Translations under genes and position numbers: made by a program | From: Pagrus major | Lineage: Eukaryota; Chordata; Actinopteri; Spariformes; Sparidae | Reading direction: 5' to 3' | Assembly (NCBI RefSeq): GCF_040436345.1 | Contig: NC_133221.1 | Span: 20,891,165 to 20,955,164, forward strand | Length of the DNA: 64,000 nucleotides | Shown here: piece by piece, positions 11,983 to 22,103 of the stretch | Numbering within the stretch: the first letter of the stretch is position 1 | Layout: each line of letters begins with the position of its first letter | The notes under the pieces: model-generated | The model's input: only the letters and a program-made list of their open reading frames with translations | What the model was told of the DNA's origin: nothing | The model's database searches: none

Positions 11983-14900
11983 ATGGAGGACTCTCCTCAT
12001 TTGTATATCTCTGAATTTGGAGACAATGAGGATATGGAGGAGGGGGAGGATGAGGTCATTTATGAGGAGGAAATTGACATGACACCAGACATGATTCAGT
12101 CGCTGTACCCAGATCTTAATAAACATCCCAATGAGGATACTGAGAGAGACTGGGACTCTTTTCCCTGTCAGCACTGTGAGAGACATTTTACCAGCAAACA
12201 AGGCTTGGAACGACACATGCACATCCACGCTTTGGCGAACAGCGAGGCACACGCATGCAAAAGCAATAAGAGCAACGTGTCTTTTGGTTCAAATCTGGGT
12301 CAGCATGAGAAGATGAAGCGTCTAGATTCAGAGGGCTCAGTCATGCAGTTTCACACATCATCCCCCGCTAACTCTAATACTCCCATTCTGTCTGCTGGAG
12401 AGCATACTGCTCAGCCAGACAAAGAGGGAGTGTCAGATGGCCATCATGCTTGCAAGTACTGTGAAAAGATATTCACTACACATATCAACAAGCGACGGCA
12501 TGAGCGCAGGATCCACGAGCAGCACCCGCAACTCACACATGTCATCAAAACCCAGGACGAACATCCTCAGAGGATAGTGAGTGAGACATCTCAACACAAA
12601 ACAGAGCTTGGTGACAGTACAGCACCCTCGGCTGTCCTGGAGAATGAAGGGGAGCACACAGAACAATACATGCTAGATGTCTCTAGCAATATTTCAGAGA
12701 ACCTCAGCTTTTACATTGATGGAAAGATAGTGTCAACAAGCACAGTCAGTAGCTGTGAAGCAGCTGAGGTTCATTCTGGGTCTTCGACTTTAGTGAGACT
12801 GGATTCCCTGATTCTAGACCCTGCCCAGATCAGCCAGGTTCTAAATACAGACTCAGTTACAGGAAAAGAGATACCTGGTCAACCATTGGCCAAGAGAAGA
12901 ACTGCAACACCACCTCTTTTACCACAAATTAAAACTGAACTGGAGTCTGAGGTGGTTGTGTCTTCATCCTCCTCATCACTCTTATCTTCTTTGATAGAGA
13001 ATCTACTTCCTCAGAACACAGAGTCTACCATTGTGCAGAAGGAAAGAACAGTGTTTCTGTCACCCAAGCTTAAGCAGCTCCTGGAGAAGCAGGATGGCCT
13101 TAAACCTACACTCGCCCTCATCACAGATGGTCAGAAGCCTTGTTCACCTGTCTCTCTCTCAGTCCTGCCCGCTGGAACAGGGAGGTTTAAAAGAAGGACT
13201 GGATCTCCACCAAGCTCCCCACAACATAACCCAGCATCTAATGAGGAAACGCCAACGCTAAATACAGCAGACAGTGATGCTGTAAGTACAGGACAGATGG
13301 AAACCCTACGTAATTCCTCACCTGTGCACCAAACAGGCAATGAAAAGGATGACACAAGTCCATCTGTAGAGGATCCAGTGAGACCTGTTTCGACAGAGAG
13401 CTGGCCCCAAATGACTGGTGGTAATTCCTGTAATCAGCAACCACTAGATCTTTCGAATACAGTCAAAAGAAATGAAGATGTAGCTTTAGATGAAGCCGCA
13501 CTGGATTTGAGTTTGCAAAAAAAGAGCCTTGGGGAAACTGAACTAACATTAAACTTAGTTTCACAGGCAGCTTTGAATGAAGGAAAATCAAACACATGCT
13601 TGTTGGAGAAGGCCTTAGTGAATATTGGAGAGCAGAATATAAGCCTCGGGAATCCGGAGACCCCTTTAGTTGACTTCACCATAGTTACAGGTGCAGATAT
13701 GATGACCCCAGTGGACCCTGTTGCAGAAGGACTTGTTTATGGACTTGCCCTACCTCCCAATTCTCTGACTCCATCATCCGCCTCCCTCACTCCTGTCACC
13801 TTGCAGCCAGCTTCCCCGTGCACTATAGCTTTTGCTTCCCCAGCCTCACACACCATGCTCCCTACTACTTCTTCATTAATCACAGTTTTGGCACCGCCAC
13901 CCATTTCTAACCCTTCAAGCCAACCAATCCAGGTATTAGCTCCAAACATATCTCCTGAGCCCTTAGTAATCTGCACGGAAAATGCATTAAATTCCTCAAA
14001 GTGTGATTTAACTACTGCATTTGCCACTTCAAATTCTGCAAACCTTGTCACTCTCTCCCAATCCCTTGACCCGACTCTAAGTCTACCTGGTCACGTGTTT
14101 CTCACTGATCAAATAGCTCTCAACCCACCCATGGTTGAGCCCACTCCTGTGTCAGAAGTGCCATTCGCACCCACTGTAACTTTAAATGACTCCCTCATCA
14201 ACTCTTACAACATTACCAGCAACACAGTGTTGATAGAGTGCACGATAGCTCTGGAAGCCCCGGGGAGTGTAGTCCCCGCTGCCATTACCTTACAAGAAAA
14301 CACTGCTGAGCCTCCAGCACCTCCACAGATGGTTGTTAATCATATAGAACAGCAACAGATTGTGTCTGTGCCCAACTCTGAAACTGTGGACCCCCCTGTT
14401 CTTGTGTCCTCCATCGCAGAATCAGTAACTCTATCCACCACCACTTCAGTGATATCTGATTGTCCTGCTGTGGGTGAATTAAGTTCTGACCCAGAGCCTG
14501 ATGTCAATGCAGAGCCACCCACCATGAAAGAGGAGGAAGCTGCTGACAGCACCGTTTCCATAGCCAAAATCCCATTGAAAACCTCACCTTCACCTGTGAA
14601 AGCTGAAGAGGACGAATTTTCAAACAACACAACAAGTGATGCAGAACCGCAGACGTTCACCAAGAATTTCATCTGCAATGTGTGTGATAAGCTTTTCCAT
14701 TCAATGAAGGAACTAGGCGACCACGTAGGTGACCATGCTGATGAATGGCCCTACAAATGCGAGTTCTGCCTGCTGCTCTTTGGGAAACCCTCCGCCTTGC
14801 TTGAACATCGATCAAACCTTCACGGCGTGGGCAAGACCTATGTTTGCAGTGCATGTACAAAAGAATTTGTCTACCTTTGCAATCTGAAGCAGCATCAAGA

Positions 14901-16182
14901 AGAATTACATCCCGGCCAGCAGTGTACACACACCGAAGAAGAAAAGGGAAAACTAAGACCTCAGAACTACAACAACTCAACAAAAGTCAAGACGGAGCCC
15001 CCCGATGTGCCATCGGCGTCCGATGCTCCAGAGGAACCCGACAAACTGGTGAAAAAGGAAGAAGGTGAAGAAGATGTGGCTGCTGAAGAACTGTTTACAA
15101 CAATTAAAATCTTGGCCTCAGATGGAGGCAAGATCAAAGGACCTGATGTTCGTCTTGGCATTAACCAACATTATCCCAGCTTCAAGCCACCTCCGTTTCC
15201 TTACCATAACAGATCACCTGCTGGCTCAGTGGCTTCAGCCACAAACTTCACCACCCACAACATCCCACAAACCTTTAGTACGGCTATTCGGTGCACCAAG
15301 TGTGGAAAAAGCTTTGATAACATGCCAGAGCTTCACAAGCATATCCTGGCTTGTGCAAACGCCAGTGATAAAAGGCGATACACGCCTAAAAAGAATCCCA
15401 TCCCACTACGCCATTTTGCGAAAACTCAATATAGAGTTCTGTCTACCACAAATTCTACTAATGGGATGAATAATTCAAACAGACCCAGCCAGTCAAACAG
15501 GTCGAAACCAAACCAAGAATCACCAGTAAAGGTGAAGTTAAAGGTACTGAACAAAAGGAAGAAAAAGTTGGTCCAAAGGGTCATGCCACAGAGGAACAAA
15601 TCAGTCCCTTCATCCAATAAAATCTCCCCCGCACAGGTGGACGAGCGGCAGAAGATCTTTGTCTGCCCACACTGTAGCAGGGCATTCACAATGCGTCGCA
15701 GCAGAACCAAACACCTTGCACACTGCCCTAAGAAACCTAAAGAGGTGAAAAAACGTAAAGAGGGAGGAATCTCTGTGACAAAGGAAAATGATGGACACCT
15801 GCATAGAGGCGTTGAAGAGACGCAACAAGCCTCACCGCCGCATAAAACTCGACTCCAGACTTCTGGCCCAGCAAAGAGGCCCGCCATCCTCCCAGTGCAA
15901 ACTGTCTTTTCAAGCAAAAGAAGCAAAATAATCATAAAAGAGAGCATGCAGCCACAACAAGAGGCATCAACTCTGAATGAACTTCCCATTGTTCGCACTT
16001 TCAACCCCTCTATGCGTCAATATAGCAGAGTGCAGCATAGCGTCAAAGGGATCCCCATTAAAATCACCATAGTGAAACCACAACAGGCTGCGGCACAGAA
16101 GGACAAGCTGCCTCCCACCCAGAGCCGAGAGGAAACGAATGAAGCCGTTAACAACAGCTCTGAGCAGAGTCCTACAGCTTGA
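11983..16182 (+). CDS. prdm2: PR domain zinc finger protein 2 (RIZ), zinc-finger exon
   Basis: An uninterrupted 1,399-codon frame that matches vertebrate PRDM2/RIZ from its first zinc finger almost to its C-terminus. PRDM2 is a nuclear H3K9 methyltransferase and transcription regulator that binds Rb. The PR (catalytic) domain is not in this exon. Visible order: acidic stretch 14-32; C2H2 finger 1 (C62, C65, H78, H82); a degenerate finger at 92-113; C2H2 finger (C157, C160, H173, H178); a conserved 'SSNISENLSFYIDGKI' block 234-249; an LxxLL motif at 363-367; 'RFKRRTGSPPSSPQ' at 401-414; a PLDLS CtBP-type motif at 487-491; a long Ser/Thr/Pro-rich linker 560-840; three C2H2 fingers (C898-H918, C926-H947, C955-H976); a highly conserved block 1036-1072; two C2HC fingers (C1104-C1124, C1228-C1248); basic stretches near 1190 and 1255. 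The ATG at 11,983 is the first in frame after stops at 11,917-11,922, but the frame is open from 11,923 and resembles PRDM2 there, so the protein may begin further upstream. Paralogue (prdm2a or prdm2b) is not decided. Confidence 0.95.
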   Translation: MEDSPHLYISEFGDNEDMEEGEDEVIYEEEIDMTPDMIQSLYPDLNKHPNEDTERDWDSFPCQHCERHFTSKQGLERHMHIHALANSEAHACKSNKSNVSFGSNLGQHEKMKRLDSEGSVMQFHTSSPANSNTPILSAGEHTAQPDKEGVSDGHHACKYCEKIFTTHINKRRHERRIHEQHPQLTHVIKTQDEHPQRIVSETSQHKTELGDSTAPSAVLENEGEHTEQYMLDVSSNISENLSFYIDGKIVSTSTVSSCEAAEVHSGSSTLVRLDSLILDPAQISQVLNTDSVTGKEIPGQPLAKRRTATPPLLPQIKTELESEVVVSSSSSSLLSSLIENLLPQNTESTIVQKERTVFLSPKLKQLLEKQDGLKPTLALITDGQKPCSPVSLSVLPAGTGRFKRRTGSPPSSPQHNPASNEETPTLNTADSDAVSTGQMETLRNSSPVHQTGNEKDDTSPSVEDPVRPVSTESWPQMTGGNSCNQQPLDLSNTVKRNEDVALDEAALDLSLQKKSLGETELTLNLVSQAALNEGKSNTCLLEKALVNIGEQNISLGNPETPLVDFTIVTGADMMTPVDPVAEGLVYGLALPPNSLTPSSASLTPVTLQPASPCTIAFASPASHTMLPTTSSLITVLAPPPISNPSSQPIQVLAPNISPEPLVICTENALNSSKCDLTTAFATSNSANLVTLSQSLDPTLSLPGHVFLTDQIALNPPMVEPTPVSEVPFAPTVTLNDSLINSYNITSNTVLIECTIALEAPGSVVPAAITLQENTAEPPAPPQMVVNHIEQQQIVSVPNSETVDPPVLVSSIAESVTLSTTTSVISDCPAVGELSSDPEPDVNAEPPTMKEEEAADSTVSIAKIPLKTSPSPVKAEEDEFSNNTTSDAEPQTFTKNFICNVCDKLFHSMKELGDHVGDHADEWPYKCEFCLLLFGKPSALLEHRSNLHGVGKTYVCSACTKEFVYLCNLKQHQEELHPGQQCTHTEEEKGKLRPQNYNNSTKVKTEPPDVPSASDAPEEPDKLVKKEEGEEDVAAEELFTTIKILASDGGKIKGPDVRLGINQHYPSFKPPPFPYHNRSPAGSVASATNFTTHNIPQTFSTAIRCTKCGKSFDNMPELHKHILACANASDKRRYTPKKNPIPLRHFAKTQYRVLSTTNSTNGMNNSNRPSQSNRSKPNQESPVKVKLKVLNKRKKKLVQRVMPQRNKSVPSSNKISPAQVDERQKIFVCPHCSRAFTMRRSRTKHLAHCPKKPKEVKKRKEGGISVTKENDGHLHRGVEETQQASPPHKTRLQTSGPAKRPAILPVQTVFSSKRSKIIIKESMQPQQEASTLNELPIVRTFNPSMRQYSRVQHSVKGIPIKITIVKPQQAAAQKDKLPPTQSREETNEAVNNSSEQSPTA
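12256..12321 (+). other. prdm2: Degenerate second zinc finger of Prdm2
   Basis: Residues 92-113. Human PRDM2 has a C2H2 finger here (pattern C-x2-C-x12-H-x3-H). This protein keeps C92 and H108, but the second Cys position is Asn (N95) and the last His is absent, so the finger cannot bind zinc normally. The reading frame is intact. Confidence 0.75.
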
Positions 16183-16214
16183 GGTCTACGCAGCAGCTCA
16201 CACGGGATCGTCAG
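16183..16214 (+). other. prdm2: Start of the prdm2 3'UTR up to a probable splice donor
   Basis: Thirty-two bases after the stop codon the sequence reads TCAG|GTAGTT. With the acceptor at 16,478 this gives a 3'UTR intron. Confidence 0.5.
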
Positions 16215-16478
16215 GTAGTTAAAGTACATTTAAATTTATTTACAAAGTGATGATCACAAGCCTCATAAGATCATAAACAGTGTAATTGTGCAATTAAATT
16301 TGCAGCCAATAATATCTGTGTACTGCCATCTTCTAAAAAAAAAAAAAACTAATATGATTTATAAAGATGAACGTTGAAATATTAAAACATCTTAAATGAT
16401 AAGCATTAACGCAATACCCAGATGATAAGCAACCTCACGTCTTTATCTTTTTCAATTTGTGTTTTGTTCTGTTTTCAG
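16215..16478 (+). other. prdm2: Probable 3'UTR intron of prdm2 (264 bases)
   Basis: GT at 16,215, and a T-rich tract 'gttttgttctgttttcag' ending at 16,478. The sequence is AT-rich with an A run at 16,336-16,348. Human PRDM2 also has an exon after the large zinc-finger exon, so the intron position is plausible. The junction is only 32 bases after the stop, too close to trigger nonsense-mediated decay under the usual 50-55 base rule. Retention would not change the protein. Confidence 0.5.
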
Positions 16479-16574
16479 GACCCTGCTGTGTGGAACATAT
16501 ACTGATCCTAAAGGGAGATAACTGCTAATCACACTGTAAACTCCATGTGCACCACAGATTGCATCATACTGTAC

Positions 16575-16580
16575 AATAAA
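16575..16580 (+). terminator. prdm2: Proximal polyadenylation signal AATAAA
   Basis: Exact hexamer about 100 bases into the terminal exon. It would yield a very short 3'UTR. No strong GT-rich element is obvious downstream. Confidence 0.35.
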
Positions 16581-18374
16581 TGACTGAACTGAGGATAAAA
16601 CAGACGACTGATGATCCTGCAGTGACTGGATGTGTTTCACTGAGTATTTGAATGCTTTTGTAGTAGCTTGAAAGTTTTGTAAATTTCTCCTCCATTTCGT
16701 AAACTTTTCTGTCGACGGCTTGGATTTGCACTTTGAAGTTAATCTGACTGCTACATGTCACAAATTGGAAAGGAAGTGGGAGGAATTGAGCTGGGAGGCT
16801 GCTCTCATTTCATACTTGGTGGGTTATTTAGAGAGGATGGCAGGTGGCAATCATCTTCAGCATGCATTTGCACTTTTCCTTATCTGTTGTCTGTGGCCTT
16901 TTGGTTTACTGCATGCTGTGAGCTCATGTGACGGCTACATTAATTTTGGATGGATTATGTTGATGCAATTAGGCCTTAAACACTGAATCTGATGCTGCTC
17001 TGTTGGTCTGATCGACAGTAACCAGTGTATTCACATGGAAGACACATTAGATTGCTTTGAAACGCAAGACTAAAGAATCACAGAAACTAATACACTCAGT
17101 AGTGTAGTGTAACTTACAAATTATTAACAATATCAGCACTGTTGATTACTTTTAGGAAAGTCTGTTTTTTTGTTTTTTTTGGTGTGAATGTAATATTGGT
17201 AGATTTAATGCTACAGCCTTTGCAAATCCAAATTGTATATAATCTGGTTGGCCCAGTTGCTATGTGTTTGTATGAAAGTTTTGAGAATAATGCTCTTAAT
17301 GTGCCATCAAATGTATATAATAGTACTAAATGTGGCATAGAGGTGATGAAGAACAAACATAGTTTGGTGTTTTCCACAGAAAGAATTTATTTTGGTGGCC
17401 ACACAGATGGATCAAATTGTTTTTCTCTTCGAAAGTCTGTGAAGCTGCAGTTGAAAGTGCAGATTACTCAAAAAGAAACCATTTATGTGTGAGCTCATTT
17501 TTAAGAAGGGCTTCTCTACATAGCCTAATCTCATAAGTTTATGGGCCACCACAAATACATTTTTAACTTGTGGGAATCACTGCAGTTTGATGTGTTTGCA
17601 CTGCAATCACAAACAGAAGTGCTATATCCTGTACAGTTTGGAAGCATCAATAATAAGAGTTCAGTTCCTAACAGCATTGACGGAGCCCCCTCCAGTGCTT
17701 GGCCTCCACTGCATTTCTTCTGAAATCCTGAAATATGATTTTGTTTTTGTTTTTTTTATAGTGGTGTGTTTTTTTCTCCATTTCAATGAATAGAAAGCCT
17801 CATTAGGACAGTCTATCTAGGTCTTTGTCATCTGTAGCATACAAGCGCTTTATCATTGCTTACAATCTGTATAACAGTTTATTGTGTGAAGTGTGTATAA
17901 TGAAGTCTAACATGTACAGTATAAATCACAAACCGGAAATGTAAGATCATGGTGTAATTTATGCTGAAAAATCAGTTGTTTCATTTAAATTTTGGTAAGC
18001 TACTAGTTTGATGATCTAGTGCTATACAGGGTAGTTATTTCATTATTACTGAATTGAGTTTTATTAATTTGGGCAAACTAAAACTTGACAATGGCCTGTA
18101 TCTGAGGGAGAGAAAGTGTAATGGTACTTCTACTTTACATTTTGCCTTTTTAATCCTCGCTGGTAATATTTCCCTCATCGAAACTGACTGCAATGTGTTG
18201 GATGTACAGGACCGTTTGGGAGACTGTTAGTTAACTGTGAAAAGTGCTTGTAGCATTTCGAAGTGTAAATTGAGTCATGTATATTTATTAATAATTTAAA
18301 AAATCACGTTATCAATCTCTAAACAGTTATTCTGTATGATTTGCACTAAAGGTTTTTTCAAGCGAGTATTCAAA

Positions 18375-18432
18375 AATAAATGGAGAATGTTAAGGTTATA
18401 TGTGAAGTTTGTGTGGAATCTTCTTTAATAAA
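18375..18432 (+). terminator. prdm2: Distal polyadenylation signals of prdm2
   Basis: Two exact AATAAA hexamers, 18,375-18,380 and 18,427-18,432, the second followed by 'attactgttgg'. These are the best candidates for the main 3' end. Confidence 0.55.
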
Positions 18433-18450
18433 CAAATCAAATTAATCACA

Positions 18451-21400
18451 TTACTGTTGGTACATTCTTTATATAAGTCACTGGATTTCATATTGTATTT
18501 TTATTAACAGAATTTGACTTGAGTTTTACATGTAGAATAGATTACATGTAGTCTACTGCAGCATGATCCTTTCCAGAAAGTACCAAAACATCCAGGTGGT
18601 GGCACACTTTCCTCACATTAACCACTGGAGCAGTGGATTCAGTAGAGGGGGGGATTTTGTGATACCACTGCGTCTCTTCTGCACTCCTACATTCTGTTTG
18701 AAAAATCAGTGTACAGTGACACGTGTTTTCATGCTATTTTTAAAGCATTCTCTCCTCCGCCAGAATTTTAACATTTGGAATCTGGATGCCTAAATGTCTC
18801 AGTGCAAAGATGTCACGAGCCGCCACTCTGTGACCCCTTTTCTGAGAAAGGGGTGAATAATATTGTAGATATTAATCGTTAACATCAGCCCATTTTTATC
18901 CTACAGATTTAGTATGACTGAGTAAAAAACAGACAATCTAAACATCAGAAGATGTAATACATGTGTTTTAAATTGTGATGTGTTTTATTTATAAAAAATA
19001 AACTACACATCTGTTTCTCTTTGCGTTCCCTGACCTTTGGAAACCTCAGCTCGGTTCTGCATTAATGAGTGAGTACGGTGTCTTGGTAAAGAGCAACAGC
19101 AGGGGCATCTTTATAAACCAAGAGGTCCAACCAAGACCAAGACTCTCGCTGTAAGGCAACAGCAACTCACCATCCCTCTCAAGAAAACTAATCTGCACAA
19201 GCACAGGTTTGTGGAGAAAAGTCTAATGAACCAAGTTAGCAGTCAGTTTTAATCTTTACACCGATGGCTCCATGTGACTATTAACGTTTTGTGATTTGTA
19301 AATCCATTCAGATTAAACCTGTCCATGAAAACCTAACCAATGGCAAAGGAGATTCCTTTTCAATTTTTTTTTCAGCCTTTGGTGGAAGTGACAAAAGAGA
19401 AAACAACTAACTGACAAAAAAGGTAAATATAGGCTACTATTTCTACTATTATTTTATTTAAAACAGACATTTTTATAGGTTTTACTTGTATTGAGAGAGG
19501 TATGTTGCCAGGTTTTCTTACCTTTTCCCCTCGGTCTTATAGCATCTATATTGCAGCTAAAAGATTAAACGAAATGTTAACTAATGCTAAATTGCATAAC
19601 GCTAGCTAACATTAGTTAACTGTACTTCCATATACATTCTAAAAAATTATTCAAATGTTTTCATCCATTTTTGATTGTCAACTCTGTGATATGGTCTTTT
19701 TGCCTTTTGGTAATGTTATAGTGAAAAATTGGTTAACCTGACCGAAAAATTGCTGTTGAGCTGTTAGTAACCCCCAATGTGCAATGTGTAGGTACACTGG
19801 AACAATACCATTTGTGTTCCTCCTTAATCTAGATTTTGACTCAGGGTGATGTACAAAAATCATCAATTTTCTTATGTGCAAATGTGCAAAGTTTAACAAG
19901 TCCCATACAGAATTTGTCTGAGAAACACATGACCCTGTCCAGAGGTCAGACACCACAAATAAGTTCTCCACTTCTTGCATGTCGTCCTAGATAATGTTAA
20001 ATAATATAAAAATGCATGTATGCGTGGAGACTTAACCTCATGTTCTGCAGAACTCCTCTCCTCTTCATCAAAAGGCTCAAGTTCTTCACCCGGGTGTCTC
20101 GGGTGTTTTAGAGGGGGCACGCTTTCAAAGGCTCACTGGGTGCCTGAGGTTGGTTGGAGGAGCTCGACTTCCAACCTGCAGGGGGACCTACGGTAGTGCT
20201 GAGGAGCCAACTGGGGAGCCACCGTGGGAGATAGGTGCTTGGATCGTACAGACGATGAGCCGTGGGCTGCTGGGCCAGTTGGGGTTCTAGCTGTCCATGT
20301 GTATCCAACATCAAGCCTGTGAGCACACAGTCAAACTCAGAATAGGGTTTACTGTAATATTTCTGACTGCATTATAATGCCAAAACTCAGAAAATTCTGT
20401 TAGAATCTACTTGCGACACGAATCACACCTGAAATAGACTTCTGCAGTACGCTTAGTGTCAAAAATGTGAGTGATCTGACGAGGGCTGATATTCAGATAG
20501 TTATTTTTTATGAATAATAAATGAGCATATGAAAGATACAGGGTATAAAAGTCATGATGGACATCTGTCATGTCACCATATCATAATGTCAGAGAGAGAT
20601 GGATGAGACGAGAGATGGAGCCAGATTAAATGTCAAAGTCTCACACATCACAGGCCTTGTGAATGCCAACTTTTGTCTCTAAACAGCTGAATTAATGAAA
20701 ATAGAACATGACTTGAATTTTTTAAGACATCAAGGTCATTTACTTATCGTTTTACAGCACCGGTTTGTGCAATGAAATGTAGTTTGTAGCTACTCAAACA
20801 CAGAACAGATTTATTCATGTTATTTCTAATCCCACCTCCAGCACAGGAGCTTTGGGCCAGGACAGGCTGCGGCTAGCTGGTTAGCATGCTAACTTCAGTA
20901 GAAATCTCTGTAATGCAATAACATAGTCATCATAACGCCAAAATTGTTGTTTTTTTTTCACATTCTGCATAATGTGACACCACAGGTGACGGCCTCAGCT
21001 CAACTGGATACGGCCACCTGATGTGTGAGTGTGCACAACTTGACACCAAACTGAGGCTAAACACAGCCTCCAAGACTGCTGGAGGTCAGTTTGACAGCAC
21101 TGAATGTGCTGTAGCACGAAGGTGATGTACAGTGGCTCTGACCAAAACCATAACTTTGGGGATGACAAGACGCGGCAGGCGGGGCAAGAGAAGCGTTCAG
21201 CGGGAGAGAGGCAGCAGAGAGTCGGACATCAGCAGCGGGTGAAAATGGCGCGAAGAGCTGGAATATTTTCACTTGGTGAATTGAAGATTTATTACGACCA
21301 ACCTAGAGGTGATGTGGAAAGATAAACCATGACTGTTTTAGTGAGTTGCATGAGTTTGAATGAAGTGTGATGTGAGTCAAGCTAACGAGGTGTTTAGCGC

Positions 21401-21560
21401 TAAGCTCGTCTTAGTTGGTAAAAGAGAGAAACTTGAATTCAGAAGGTGTACAGTTGTATTTTTCTGTTTGGTGAGGAAAACAGAAGTAAGAGTTTTTCAT
21501 TTCTTGACATTTTGTGAGTTTATTTTGTTCATTATTTTGCTTACTATCAGCTGGCAGTTA
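18451..21560. other. Intergenic sequence between prdm2 and the long-TIR transposon
   Basis: No supported gene. The GC-richer patch at 20,040-20,320 carries overlapping minus-strand open frames rich in Pro and Glu that could be a worn fragment of a mobile-element protein. A segment at 20,886-20,930 resembles 22,336-22,380. The rest shows nothing specific. Confidence 0.5.
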
Positions 21561-21562
21561 CA

Positions 21563-21775
21563 GAAGCCCTAAAGGGCCATGCATTCATACGTTTTATTTC
21601 CTCCGTTTTCCCGTGATAACGAGTTCATTTCATTTGTTTTCTCGAGATCTCGAGTTATTATCTCGAAATAACGACTGCCGTTTTCCCGAGATAACTGGAT
21701 AATTTTCTCGAGATCTCGAGATAACGAAAACTTTGTTTTCCCGAGATAACAATATAATTAATTCGAGATCTTGAG
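21563..21775 (+). repeat. Left terminal inverted repeat of the transposon
   Basis: Starts GAAGCCCTAAAGGGCC and ends at 'attcgagatcttgag'. It pairs with 22,104-22,315 with only scattered mismatches. Its outer 12 bases GCCCTAAAGGGC are themselves a hairpin (GCCCT/AGGGC with an AA loop). Confidence 0.85.
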
Positions 21776-21837
21776 AAAACAAAACGATAGTGTAGTTTAT
21801 TAAATTTGCATTGCAGGAAACATCATTCAGTGTAGCA

Positions 21838-22103
21838 ATGTCAGAGGAGCAGGAGCATATCGATCACCGCGTCACATATCTTTTCAATCAAGGCCTGACA
21901 CAGGGCTGAAATAGCATTATGCCTTGCTATTACAGATAATATACACATTAGTGTGCGTAATCTAAAAAGACGGTTAGCAAGGCCTCAGCTATATCGGCTG
22001 CGCAATCTAAGTGAGTCTGATGTCGTCGTTAACTACATAGCTGACCAGCTACGAAGTCCCGGGCATCTCCATAATCTCAGGCCTATCATATCACAGACAT
22101 TAT
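21838..22103 (+). pseudogene. Broken N-terminal fragment of an integrase-like transposase
   Basis: An ATG at 21,838 opens 23 codons ending in TGA (21,907-21,909). The similarity continues in the next frame from 21,908, for about 60 more residues that include 'NLKRRLARPQLYR' and 'VVNYIADQLRSPG', then runs into the right inverted repeat. These phrases are those I recall at the start of multi-copy fish integrase-core proteins: a helix-turn-helix-like N-terminal part followed, in full copies, by the DDE domain. Here there is a one-base frame disruption at about 21,907 and no catalytic domain, so the fragment is inactive. Confidence 0.65.

Larger units (their letters stand above)
16479..18450 (+). 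other. prdm2: prdm2 3'UTR (terminal exon)
   Basis: About 2 kb of T/A-rich sequence without coding character, ending in closely spaced AATAAA signals. The length is in the range of vertebrate prdm2 3'UTRs. An early AATAAA at 16,575 could give a short form. The open frames inside (for example 16,720-16,986 and 17,142-17,492) have no recognisable similarity and low-complexity composition, and I do not call them. Confidence 0.6.

Noticed and set aside
12433..16004. Antisense and alternate-frame ORFs within the prdm2 exon, up to 192 codons
   Set aside because: They are shadows of the strong zinc-finger frame, with no independent motifs.
16720..17492. Open frames of 88 and 116 codons after prdm2
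   Set aside because: They lie in the T-rich 3'UTR, lack recognisable motifs and are explained by base composition.
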